Source of the DNA: Bacteroidaceae bacterium
Lineage (GTDB): Bacteria > Bacteroidota > Bacteroidia > Bacteroidales > Bacteroidaceae
NCBI GenBank assembly: GCA_017617315.1
Contig: JAFZWM010000034.1
Coordinates: 1 to 64,000 of the forward strand
Direction of reading: 5' to 3'
Length of the DNA stretch: 64,000 bases
Program-made: the position numbers and the translations under genes
The notes under the pieces: generated by a model
Database searches by the model: none
Seen by the model: the letters and a program-made list of their open reading frames with translations, nothing else
What the model was told of the DNA's origin: nothing
Part shown: one piece after another, positions 36,422-44,016 of the stretch
Position numbering within the stretch: position 1 is the stretch's first letter
Layout: every line of letters starts with the position of its first letter

Positions 36422-37096
36422 TCAAGCAGCAAATAATGAGAACTTCACAACTACTGCAAGGAACATAAGGATAATGATTGTTGAGAATACAAAACCAATC
36501 ACTTTCCAACGGTTGAACCAAATCTTACCGCTAACGCCAAGAGTCTGCATTGCGCTCCAGAAGCCGTGTGTAAGGTGGAACCACAAAGCAATAAGCCACA
36601 GTACATAGATAACTGAGTAAACAGGATTGCTGAATGTCTTCACGATGAATGCATATCCGTCTGACGGACTTGGGTTGTCAAAAGGACCAGCGAGTCCGGC
36701 CAACTCTGCAAACATCATGTTGTACCAGAAGTTAAACAAGTGCAGCAACATACCAAGAATGATGATAATACCAAGGACCAACATGTTCTGTGAAGCCCAC
36801 TCCACCTGCTCTGGCTTGTTTGTAACAGCATAGGCATTGTTTCCGCGAGCCTTTCTGTTCTGGTAATTCAAAATGAAAGCCATAACGAAGTGAACGACTA
36901 CCAGCGCGCCAAGTCCAATAGTAGCTACGACAGCATACCAATTTGCGCCCAAGAACTCACAAATCATGTTGTAGCCCTCAGCAGAGAACAATGCTACTAC
37001 GTTCATTGACGCATGGAACGTCAAGAACAAGATAAGGGCAATGCCCGATACAGACATCACAACCTTACGTCCAATTGAAGAATCAATTAACCACAT
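36422..37096 (-). CDS. sdhC: succinate dehydrogenase/fumarate reductase cytochrome b subunit
   Basis: The 224-residue membrane protein has five hydrophobic segments, typical of the single di-haem anchor of the Wolinella/Bacteroidetes type. His residues suited to haem binding are seen in [25 protein letters not shown] and [11 protein letters not shown]. It anchors SdhA/B to the inner membrane and exchanges electrons with menaquinone. It is the first gene of the operon, with a -7 box upstream at 37159-37166. Confidence 0.93.
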   Translation of the reverse strand: MWLIDSSIGRKVVMSVSGIALILFLTFHASMNVVALFSAEGYNMICEFLGANWYAVVATIGLGALVVVHFVMAFILNYQNRKARGNNAYAVTNKPEQVEWASQNMLVLGIIIILGMLLHLFNFWYNMMFAELAGLAGPFDNPSPSDGYAFIVKTFSNPVYSVIYVLWLIALWFHLTHGFWSAMQTLGVSGKIWFNRWKVIGFVFSTIIILMFLAVVVKFSLFAA

Positions 37097-37158
37097 AAAT
37101 GATTAAAAATTTAAAGTTATTTTATTATTAATACAAATTTGTTCTTGCCTTCTTTGCG

Positions 37159-37166
37159 CAAAAGTA
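37159..37166 (-). promoter_or_regulatory. -7 element for the sdh/frd operon
   Basis: The minus strand reads TACTTTTG, 62 bases before the sdhC ATG. It is divergent from the mnmG promoter. Confidence 0.55.
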
Positions 37167-37283
37167 TACTAAAAAAATGAAATTTTACGGAATATATAAG
37201 GTAAAAAATCAATCCCGACCTAAAAAAAGGCGTTTGACACTCGTATTTGCAAACTACACATTTCAAAAGAAAATAATTTTGTT

Positions 37284-37291
37284 TATTTTTG
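37284..37291 (+). promoter_or_regulatory. -7 element for mnmG
   Basis: TATTTTTG lies 22 bases before the ATG at 37314. A second match, TAATTTTG, lies at 37274-37281. Confidence 0.55.
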
Positions 37292-37313
37292 CGCTAATAT
37301 TAAAATCGGACTT

Positions 37314-39185
37314 ATGGAATTTAAATTTGATGTGATTGTTATCGGCGCAGGACACGCTGGATGCGAAGCAGCGGCAGCCTCCGCCAACATGGGAGCCAAG
37401 ACTTGCCTTATTACCATTGACATGAACAAAATCGGACAGATGAGCTGTAATCCAGCCATCGGAGGCATCGCAAAAGGACAGATTGTCCGTGAAATCGATG
37501 CTCTCGGAGGATTCATGGGCATCGTTACCGACCGAACAGCCATTCAGTTCCGAATGCTTAACCGCTCTAAAGGTCCGGCAATGTGGAGTCCGAGAGCACA
37601 ATGCGACCGCGGCAAGTTCATCTGGGCTTGGCGCGAGATTCTCGAAAACACTCCAAACCTAAGCATCTGGCAAGATGTCGTAAAGGAAATAATAGTAAAG
37701 GGAGATGAAATCGTAGGAGTAAAGACGATTCTCGACGTTGAATTCTACGCAAAATCGGTTGTCCTCACCGCCGGAACGTTCCTAAACGGACTTATGCACT
37801 TCGGAAAGACTCAGGTTCCGGGCGGAAGAGTTGCCGAGCCTGCCTCATATCATCTTACCGAATCGATAACGGCTCACGGCATCAACGCGGCACGAATGAA
37901 AACGGGAACTCCCGTAAGAATTGATGCCCGAAGCGTTGATTTCTCAAAAATGGAGATTCAGGACGGCGAAAACGACTTTCACAAGTTCTCTTACATGGGC
38001 GAACCGCGCAAGCTGAAGCAACTTCCTTGCTGGACTTGCTACACAAATTCCGAAGTTCACAGAATCCTGAACGAAGGTCTGCCTGACTCCCCTCTCTACA
38101 ACGGTCAAATCAAAAGTATCGGTCCGAGATACTGTCCGAGCATCGAGACAAAAATCGTAACATTCCCCGACAAGGAGCAGCATCCGCTTTTCCTCGAGCC
38201 TGAAGGTGAAACAACGCAGGAAATGTATCTGAACGGTTTTTCTTCTTCGCTCCCGATAGACATCCAGTTAAATGCATTGAAAAAAATTCCGGCATTCGAG
38301 AATATTCAGCTCTATCGCCCAGGATATGCAATTGAATACGATTTCTTCGACCCGACGCAACTCACACACACGCTCGAATCGAAAATTTTGAAAGGTCTAT
38401 TCTTTGCCGGACAGGTAAACGGCACAACTGGCTACGAAGAAGCCGGAGGCCAAGGAACGATTGCCGGAATAAACGCAGCTCTGCGATGCAGCGGAAACAA
38501 AACGTTCACTCTCGGACGCGACGAAGCATATATTGGCGTTCTCATCGACGATTTGGTAACGAAGGGTGTGGACGAGCCTTACCGAATGTTTACTTCGAGA
38601 GCCGAATACAGAATTCTGCTCAGACAAGACGATGCAGATGCTCGTCTGACAGAAAAAGCATTCAACATCGGCCTCGCAACTTCAGCCCGCTTCGAGTACT
38701 TCAAGAAGAAAGAAAAGCAGATGAACGACATCGTTGAATTCTGCCAAAATTTCTCAATCAAGCCAGACAGAATAAATCCGTTCCTCGAGCAAGTTGGAGC
38801 TACTCCAATCAAGCAAGGTTGCAAGCTAATCGATTTGATTAGCCGTCCTCAGATTGGCATCGAAAACATATCTTCTCAAATCGAATCTTTCAGAAATCTT
38901 CTCGACAAGATTGAGGACAGAAAAGATGAAATTATCGAAGCCACCGAGATACTGATAAAATACAAAGGTTACATCGAACGAGAGAAACTTGTGGCAGACA
39001 AAATGCAGCGTCTGGAGAACATCAAGATCAAGGGTCGCTTCAAGTACAACGAGATCCAGAATCTTTCAACCGAGGCTCGTCAGAAGCTCACAAAGATAGA
39101 CCCCGAATCGCTGGCTCAGGCAAGTCGAATTCCGGGCGTTTCACCGAGCGATATCAACATCCTGCTCGTGCTCCTCGGGAGGTGA
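37314..39185 (+). CDS. mnmG: tRNA uridine-5-carboxymethylaminomethyl modification enzyme MnmG
   Basis: The 623-residue protein has the FAD loop VIGAGHAGCEAAAASANMG, the family signatures SCNPAIGGIAKGQIVREIDALGG and MLNRSKGPAMWSPRAQ, the second signature FFAGQVNGTTGYEEAGGQG, and the C-terminal helical tRNA-binding part ending in GVSPSDINILLVLL. With MnmE it modifies U34 of certain tRNAs. In many bacteria this gene (gidA) is near the replication origin, and a parS-like site follows 10 bp after its stop. Confidence 0.96.
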   Translation: MEFKFDVIVIGAGHAGCEAAAASANMGAKTCLITIDMNKIGQMSCNPAIGGIAKGQIVREIDALGGFMGIVTDRTAIQFRMLNRSKGPAMWSPRAQCDRGKFIWAWREILENTPNLSIWQDVVKEIIVKGDEIVGVKTILDVEFYAKSVVLTAGTFLNGLMHFGKTQVPGGRVAEPASYHLTESITAHGINAARMKTGTPVRIDARSVDFSKMEIQDGENDFHKFSYMGEPRKLKQLPCWTCYTNSEVHRILNEGLPDSPLYNGQIKSIGPRYCPSIETKIVTFPDKEQHPLFLEPEGETTQEMYLNGFSSSLPIDIQLNALKKIPAFENIQLYRPGYAIEYDFFDPTQLTHTLESKILKGLFFAGQVNGTTGYEEAGGQGTIAGINAALRCSGNKTFTLGRDEAYIGVLIDDLVTKGVDEPYRMFTSRAEYRILLRQDDADARLTEKAFNIGLATSARFEYFKKKEKQMNDIVEFCQNFSIKPDRINPFLEQVGATPIKQGCKLIDLISRPQIGIENISSQIESFRNLLDKIEDRKDEIIEATEILIKYKGYIEREKLVADKMQRLENIKIKGRFKYNEIQNLSTEARQKLTKIDPESLAQASRIPGVSPSDINILLVLLGR

Positions 39186-39194
39186 TTTAGGGCA

Positions 39195-39210
39195 GGTTTC
39201 ACGTGAAACA
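39195..39210. other. near-consensus parS centromere site
   Basis: GGTTTCACGTGAAACA matches the widely conserved chromosomal parS TGTTTCACGTGAAACA at 15 of 16 positions, with the 14-bp palindromic core GTTTCACGTGAAAC intact. A weaker partial copy follows at 39215-39228. ParB binds such sites, usually close to the origin, for chromosome segregation. Neither parA nor parB is in the window. Confidence 0.75.
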
Positions 39211-39308
39211 TTTTGTTTCACAGAAAACATAACCGATTGATATATCAAGAAGTTACGAATGTTTATTAAAGCATTTTTTGCTGAAGTTATACTTTAACAA
39301 CCATCATC

Positions 39309-41141
39309 ATGAACGGGCAAAAAGAGCCTTCTTACAAGGAGCATATTATGGGCATCGTGCACAATCTTCCAGAGTGTCCGGGATGCTATCAGTACCTTAA
39401 CGAAGACGGCGAAATTATATATGTAGGCAAGGCCAAAAATCTGAAAAGAAGAGTCAGCTCCTACTTCAACAAGAACCAGATTTCGAACAAAACGAGGATG
39501 CTCGTAAGCAAGATTCGAGACCTGAAATATGTGGTTGTAAACACCGAAGAAGATGCACTTTTGCTCGAAAATAATCTCATAAAAAAGTACAAACCGAGGT
39601 ATAATATTCTGCTGAAAGATGACAAGACCTATCCTTCAATTTGTGTGAGCAACGAGTATTTTCCACGCGTTTTCAGTACCCGAAAAACGGAAAGAAATGG
39701 CGCAACATACTATGGTCCGTACTCGCATATTTCTACAATGTACACCCTGCTTGAGCTTATAAAAAAGCTCTATCCTTTGCGTACATGCAACTTAGTTTTA
39801 TCTCCCGAAAACATAAATTCCGGCAAGTTTTCGCCATGTTTGGAGTACCATATCAAGAACTGTTTAGGGCCCTGTATTGCCAAACAAAGCCACGAGGAAT
39901 ACATCGAAAACATACGTCAGATTAAGGAGATTTTAAGGGGAAATACGCATGAAATAGAGAAGGAAATGTACGAAAAGATGCTTCAACTTTCCGAGGAAAT
40001 GCGTTTTGAAGAGGCTGAAGCAATCAAAAAAAAGTATCTGATTTTAGAAAATTACAGGGCAAAAAGCGAGGTCGTGAGCCATATTTTACACAATATAGAT
40101 GTGTTCTCAATTGGCATAGACGAGGATAATGCGTTCATAAATTATCTGCATATTACCAACGGAGCAATCAATCAGGCTTTCACTTTTGAGTACAAAAAGA
40201 GGCTCGATGAAACCAAAGAAGAGTTGCTTTTGATGGGTATTATCGAGATGCGCGAGCGCTATAAAAGCACTTCAAAAGAGATTATAGTACCTTTTGAAAT
40301 AGAATCGGAACTAAGCAACGTTACATTCACAGTTCCGCAAAGAGGCGACAAAAAGAAGCTTCTAAATCTGTCAGAAATGAACGTAAAGCAGTACCAGTTC
40401 GACCGATTAAAGCGTGCAGAAAAGCTAAATCCAGAACAAAAAAGCACCAGCCTGATGAAAGAATTGCAGGATGCCCTGAAGCTAAAACAGCTTCCAATGC
40501 ACATAGAATGCTTCGACAATTCGAATATTTCGGGCGATTATGCCGTTGCCGGCTGCGTTGTGTTCAAAAAAGCAAAGCCAAGCAAGTCCGATTATCGTAA
40601 ATTCAACATAAAAACCGTCGAAGGACCCGATGATTACGCATCTATGCGCGAGGTTGTCTATCGCCGATATTCGCGTCTCGTAGAGGAAAACCAGCCCCTG
40701 CCCGACCTTATTATTGCCGACGGCGGAAAGGGGCAGATGGAGGCCATCAGAAGCGTTGTAGAGGATGTTCTGCACCTTGATATTGCCATTGCAGGACTTG
40801 CAAAGAACGATAAGCATCGCACCTCCGAACTGCTTTTCGGCAACCCTCCGGCAACGATTGGAATTGACATAAAATCGCGTCTTTTCAAGTTTTTGACGCA
40901 AATTCAAGACGAAGTTCATCGCTACGCCATCACTTTCCACAAGGACAAGCGAAGCAAAGCGCAGACAAAATCAGAACTCGACGATATAAAAGGCATCGGA
41001 GAAAAGACGAAAAATGCCCTTCTGAAGCAATTCAGAAGCGTAAAACGCATAAAAGAAGCATCTTTCGACGATCTGAAAGCCGTTGTCGGAGAGAGCAAGG
41101 CGAGCATCATCGCGGAGCATTTCGGCACTCAAAAAGAGTAA
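39309..41141 (+). CDS. uvrC: UvrABC system protein C
   Basis: The 610-residue protein has an N-terminal GIY-YIG nuclease (GCYQYLNEDGEIIYVGKAKNL), a UVR motif (about 215-245, EKMLQLSEEMRFEEAEAIKKK), and a C-terminal RNase H-like nuclease (IECFDNSNISGD, LIIADGGKGQMEA, HRYAITFHKDKRSK). It ends with tandem helix-hairpin-helix motifs (DDIKGIGEKTKNALL). It makes both incisions in nucleotide excision repair. The start at 39309 is kept, although an ATG at 39348 is also plausible. Confidence 0.95.
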   Translation: MNGQKEPSYKEHIMGIVHNLPECPGCYQYLNEDGEIIYVGKAKNLKRRVSSYFNKNQISNKTRMLVSKIRDLKYVVVNTEEDALLLENNLIKKYKPRYNILLKDDKTYPSICVSNEYFPRVFSTRKTERNGATYYGPYSHISTMYTLLELIKKLYPLRTCNLVLSPENINSGKFSPCLEYHIKNCLGPCIAKQSHEEYIENIRQIKEILRGNTHEIEKEMYEKMLQLSEEMRFEEAEAIKKKYLILENYRAKSEVVSHILHNIDVFSIGIDEDNAFINYLHITNGAINQAFTFEYKKRLDETKEELLLMGIIEMRERYKSTSKEIIVPFEIESELSNVTFTVPQRGDKKKLLNLSEMNVKQYQFDRLKRAEKLNPEQKSTSLMKELQDALKLKQLPMHIECFDNSNISGDYAVAGCVVFKKAKPSKSDYRKFNIKTVEGPDDYASMREVVYRRYSRLVEENQPLPDLIIADGGKGQMEAIRSVVEDVLHLDIAIAGLAKNDKHRTSELLFGNPPATIGIDIKSRLFKFLTQIQDEVHRYAITFHKDKRSKAQTKSELDDIKGIGEKTKNALLKQFRSVKRIKEASFDDLKAVVGESKASIIAEHFGTQKE

Positions 41142-41204
41142 ATTTTCCGTATAAAAATAGCATCTATATAGAATATTGATTATCTTTGTAAATAAAACAT
41201 TATA

Positions 41205-41657
41205 ATGAGAGTTGTTATACAAAGGGTTTCGAAAGCAAGCGTAACCATCAGCAACAACGTCAAATCGGCTATCGGAAAGGGCTTGCTAATCCTCGTCGGA
41301 ATAGAAGAAACCGACACTCCAGAAGACGCCGAATGGCTCTGCAAAAAGGCCGTAAACATGCGTATTTTCGACGATGAGAACGGCGTAATGAACAAATCAG
41401 TTCTCGATATTGATGGCGAAATAATCGTCGTGAGCCAGTTTACGCTCATGGCATCGACCAAGAAAGGCAACCGTCCGTCGTACATCAGAGCCGCCAAGCA
41501 CGACATTTCCATCCCTCTTTACAACGAGTTTTGCGCCATTATGGAGCGGGAATTAGGCAAGCCGATAGGCACGGGCGAATTTGGCGCAGACATGAAGGTT
41601 GAGTTGCTTAACGACGGCCCTGTAACCATCATTATGGATAGCAAAAACAAGGAATAA
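41205..41657 (+). CDS. dtd: D-aminoacyl-tRNA deacylase
   Basis: The 150-residue protein has family length with both catalytic motifs: SQFTL (about 79-83) and the Gly-cisPro motif in NDGPVTI near the C-terminus. It removes D-amino acids (and Gly) wrongly attached to tRNA. The MazG-like gene starts 2 bp later, so the two are coupled. Confidence 0.95.
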   Translation: MRVVIQRVSKASVTISNNVKSAIGKGLLILVGIEETDTPEDAEWLCKKAVNMRIFDDENGVMNKSVLDIDGEIIVVSQFTLMASTKKGNRPSYIRAAKHDISIPLYNEFCAIMERELGKPIGTGEFGADMKVELLNDGPVTIIMDSKNKE

Positions 41658-41659
41658 AA

Positions 41660-41983
41660 ATGACGATAGAAGAGGCTCAGAAGCTTGTTGACGAGTGGAT
41701 TCACCAATATGGCGTGAGATATTTCAACGAGCTGACAAACATGGCTTGCCTTACCGAAGAGGTAGGCGAACTGGCAAGAATAATGGCAAGAACATACGGC
41801 GAACAGTCGTTCAAAGAGGGCGAAAAGCACGATTTAGGCGATGAAATGGCGGATGTTTTGTGGGTTCTGATATGTCTTGCCAACCAGACGGGCGTAGACC
41901 TTACAGAGGCTTTTAAAAAGAATCTTGAGAAGAAAACATCGCGCGATAAAGAAAGACATTTGAATAATACAAAACTGAAATAA
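41660..41983 (+). CDS. MazG-like nucleotide pyrophosphohydrolase
   Basis: The protein has 107 residues, a single MazG-type helical domain. The metal-binding acidic motif is LTEEVGELARIMARTYGEQ (ExxE), followed downstream by KHDLGDEMADVLW (ExxD). Such enzymes hydrolyse NTPs or dNTPs to NMP and PPi, probably cleaning non-canonical nucleotides. It lies 2 bp after dtd and 2 bp before deoC. Confidence 0.88.
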   Translation: MTIEEAQKLVDEWIHQYGVRYFNELTNMACLTEEVGELARIMARTYGEQSFKEGEKHDLGDEMADVLWVLICLANQTGVDLTEAFKKNLEKKTSRDKERHLNNTKLK

Positions 41984-41985
41984 TT

Positions 41986-42873
41986 ATGGAAACAAACAAG
42001 TACGAGGAAGCTTTGAAGCAGTATAATACTGCGCTCAACGACGAGGCTGTAAAGGCTAAGGTTGAGAGAATTATCAGCGAAAGACTGGCTGAAAACCGCA
42101 CTCCAGAGACAATGAAGTTCTTGTTCAACAGCATCGAACTTACATCTTTGAGCTGTACCGACAGCGACGAGAGCATCTTGAAAATGGTTGAGAAAGTAAA
42201 CAGTTTCGATGCCGACCACACCGATTTGGGACACGTTGCAGCCATCTGCGTCTACCCTAATTTCGCTAAAATCGTATCAGATTCGCTCGAGGTTGACGGC
42301 GTAGAAATCACTTGTGTATCAGGCGCTTTTCCTTCTTCACAGACATTCCAAGAGGTTAAGGTTGCCGAGACAGCCCTTGCCGTTAAGGACGGAGCAACAG
42401 AAATCGACATCGTTCTGCCTGTTGGTCAGTTCTTGGCTGGTGATTATGAGGGTGTTGCCGACACAATTTCTGAATTGAAGGCTATCTGCGGCGAGAAATC
42501 GCTTAAGGTAATCCTCGAAACTGGCGCGCTGAAAACTGCTGAAAACATCAAGAAAGCAGCCATCATCGCAATGTATGCCGGAGCCGATTACATCAAGACT
42601 TCTACCGGAAAAATCTCTCCTGCAGCCACTCCTGAGGCAGCTTACGTTATGTGCGAGGCTATCAAGGAATACAAGGAGAAGACTGGCGTTCAGATTGGAT
42701 TTAAGCCTGCCGGCGGCATGAAGACCATCGACGATGCCCTAACTTACTACACAATCGTTAAGGAAGTTCTTGGCAACGAGTGGGTTAACAATAAGATGTT
42801 CCGCCTTGGAACAAGCAGCTTGGCAAACCTTATCTACAAGGAGCTGACTAAGAGCACTGAGAATTATTTCTAA
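41986..42873 (+). CDS. deoC: deoxyribose-phosphate aldolase
   Basis: The 295-residue class I aldolase has the Schiff-base Lys in GADYIKTSTGK and the second conserved Lys in GFKPAGGM. TEIDIVLPVGQFLAG is another family strand. It splits 2-deoxyribose 5-phosphate into glyceraldehyde 3-phosphate and acetaldehyde in deoxynucleoside salvage. The N-terminal extension of about 60 residues is usual in Bacteroidetes. A terminator follows. Confidence 0.94.
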   Translation: METNKYEEALKQYNTALNDEAVKAKVERIISERLAENRTPETMKFLFNSIELTSLSCTDSDESILKMVEKVNSFDADHTDLGHVAAICVYPNFAKIVSDSLEVDGVEITCVSGAFPSSQTFQEVKVAETALAVKDGATEIDIVLPVGQFLAGDYEGVADTISELKAICGEKSLKVILETGALKTAENIKKAAIIAMYAGADYIKTSTGKISPAATPEAAYVMCEAIKEYKEKTGVQIGFKPAGGMKTIDDALTYYTIVKEVLGNEWVNNKMFRLGTSSLANLIYKELTKSTENYF

Positions 42874-42910
42874 TCGAAAATTAGCGATAAAAATCTCTGA
42901 TTTATACAAC

Positions 42911-42950
42911 AAAAACGGGACTAAATACACGATTTAGCCCCGTTTTTTAT
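42911..42950. terminator. terminator between convergent deoC and polyprenyl synthase genes
   Basis: A 16-nt stem with one mismatch (42911-42926 with 42932-42947) is bordered by A5 and T6, so it works on both strands. Confidence 0.88.
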
Positions 42951-42959
42951 TTCTTGAAT

Positions 42960-43934
42960 CTATAATTTTCGGTCTGTTACAAATTTGAGATATTCGAAAA
43001 GCGAACCGCGAATATCGCTATCAGGGAAGGTGCAGAGAATATCTTTTGCCTTCTGTTCGTACTGTTTCATCACCGATTCGGCATACTCTATTCCGCCGTT
43101 TTCTATGGCAAATTTCATCAGTTTTTCGCGCTCTTCCTCGGTAGATTCGAGGCTTTTTACCTTCATCGCAAGTTCACGATATGCAGCATCTGCGCTCTTA
43201 TTTACGGCATAAATGGCAGGCAGAGTGAGCTTGCCTTCGCGCATATCGTTGCCTGTAGGCTTGCCTATTTCGGACGATGAAATGTAGTCGAAAATATCAT
43301 CTTTTATCTGAAAACAGATACCTAAAAGTCTGCCGAATTCGCGTATTTTAGCGATATTTTCATCAGACGCACCTGCGCTTACAGCTCCCATTTCAGCACT
43401 TGCAGCAAAGAGAACGGCCGTTTTCTTCTCGATTACATCGAGGTATTTCTCTTCCGAAATATCCTTGTTGTCGATGTTTTCAATCTGCTTAATCTCGCCT
43501 TCAGCCAATAGCTGACCGAGGATGCTCACGATGTTAACTATCCGGCAGTCGTTCGTCTTGGCTGAATTCAGAAGAGCCGAAGACAGAAGATAATCGCCCA
43601 TAAGGACAGATAACCTATTATCAAACAGAGAGTTAACACTTCTCTGTCCTCTTCGTCTGTCGCTTTCATCAACCACATCATCATGCACAAGGCTTGCCGT
43701 ATGCAGCAGTTCGAGAGTGACTGCCGAATACAGAGTCTTGTCGTTTATCTCACCGTTAAGCTTCGCTGTCAAGAGAACCAGAATGGGGCGCATCTGCTTT
43801 CCCTTTTTCTGATGAATGAATTGTAAAATCTTATTTATCAGATTATTATCATGCACAAAGCACTTGTCAAAGACAACATTAAACGCCTCTAACTCTTTCT
43901 CAACGGGTTTTCTTATAAAACTAATCTGATCCAT
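42960..43934 (-). CDS. trans-polyprenyl diphosphate synthase (IspB-type)
   Basis: The protein has 324 residues from the ATG at 43934. The longer frame to 43979 is rejected because the promoter -7 box (43949-43956) lies between. The first Asp-rich motif is LVHDDVVDESDRRRG and the second is FQIKDDIFDY; GKQMRPILVLL is the substrate region. It elongates allylic diphosphates with IPP. In this phylum it would supply the menaquinone side chain or undecaprenyl-type lipids. The chain length cannot be read here. Confidence 0.9.
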   Translation of the reverse strand: MDQISFIRKPVEKELEAFNVVFDKCFVHDNNLINKILQFIHQKKGKQMRPILVLLTAKLNGEINDKTLYSAVTLELLHTASLVHDDVVDESDRRRGQRSVNSLFDNRLSVLMGDYLLSSALLNSAKTNDCRIVNIVSILGQLLAEGEIKQIENIDNKDISEEKYLDVIEKKTAVLFAASAEMGAVSAGASDENIAKIREFGRLLGICFQIKDDIFDYISSSEIGKPTGNDMREGKLTLPAIYAVNKSADAAYRELAMKVKSLESTEEEREKLMKFAIENGGIEYAESVMKQYEQKAKDILCTFPDSDIRGSLFEYLKFVTDRKL

Positions 43935-43948
43935 AAATATAATAGTTG

Positions 43949-43956
43949 CAAATTTA
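43949..43956 (-). promoter_or_regulatory. -7 element for the polyprenyl synthase gene
   Basis: The minus strand reads TAAATTTG, 14 bases before the ATG at 43934. Confidence 0.55.
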
Positions 43957-44016
43957 CTAATAAAATGATTGTAAATCATATTTTTTAGTTACTTTTACAT
44001 CTCAAAGTTAAAATAA

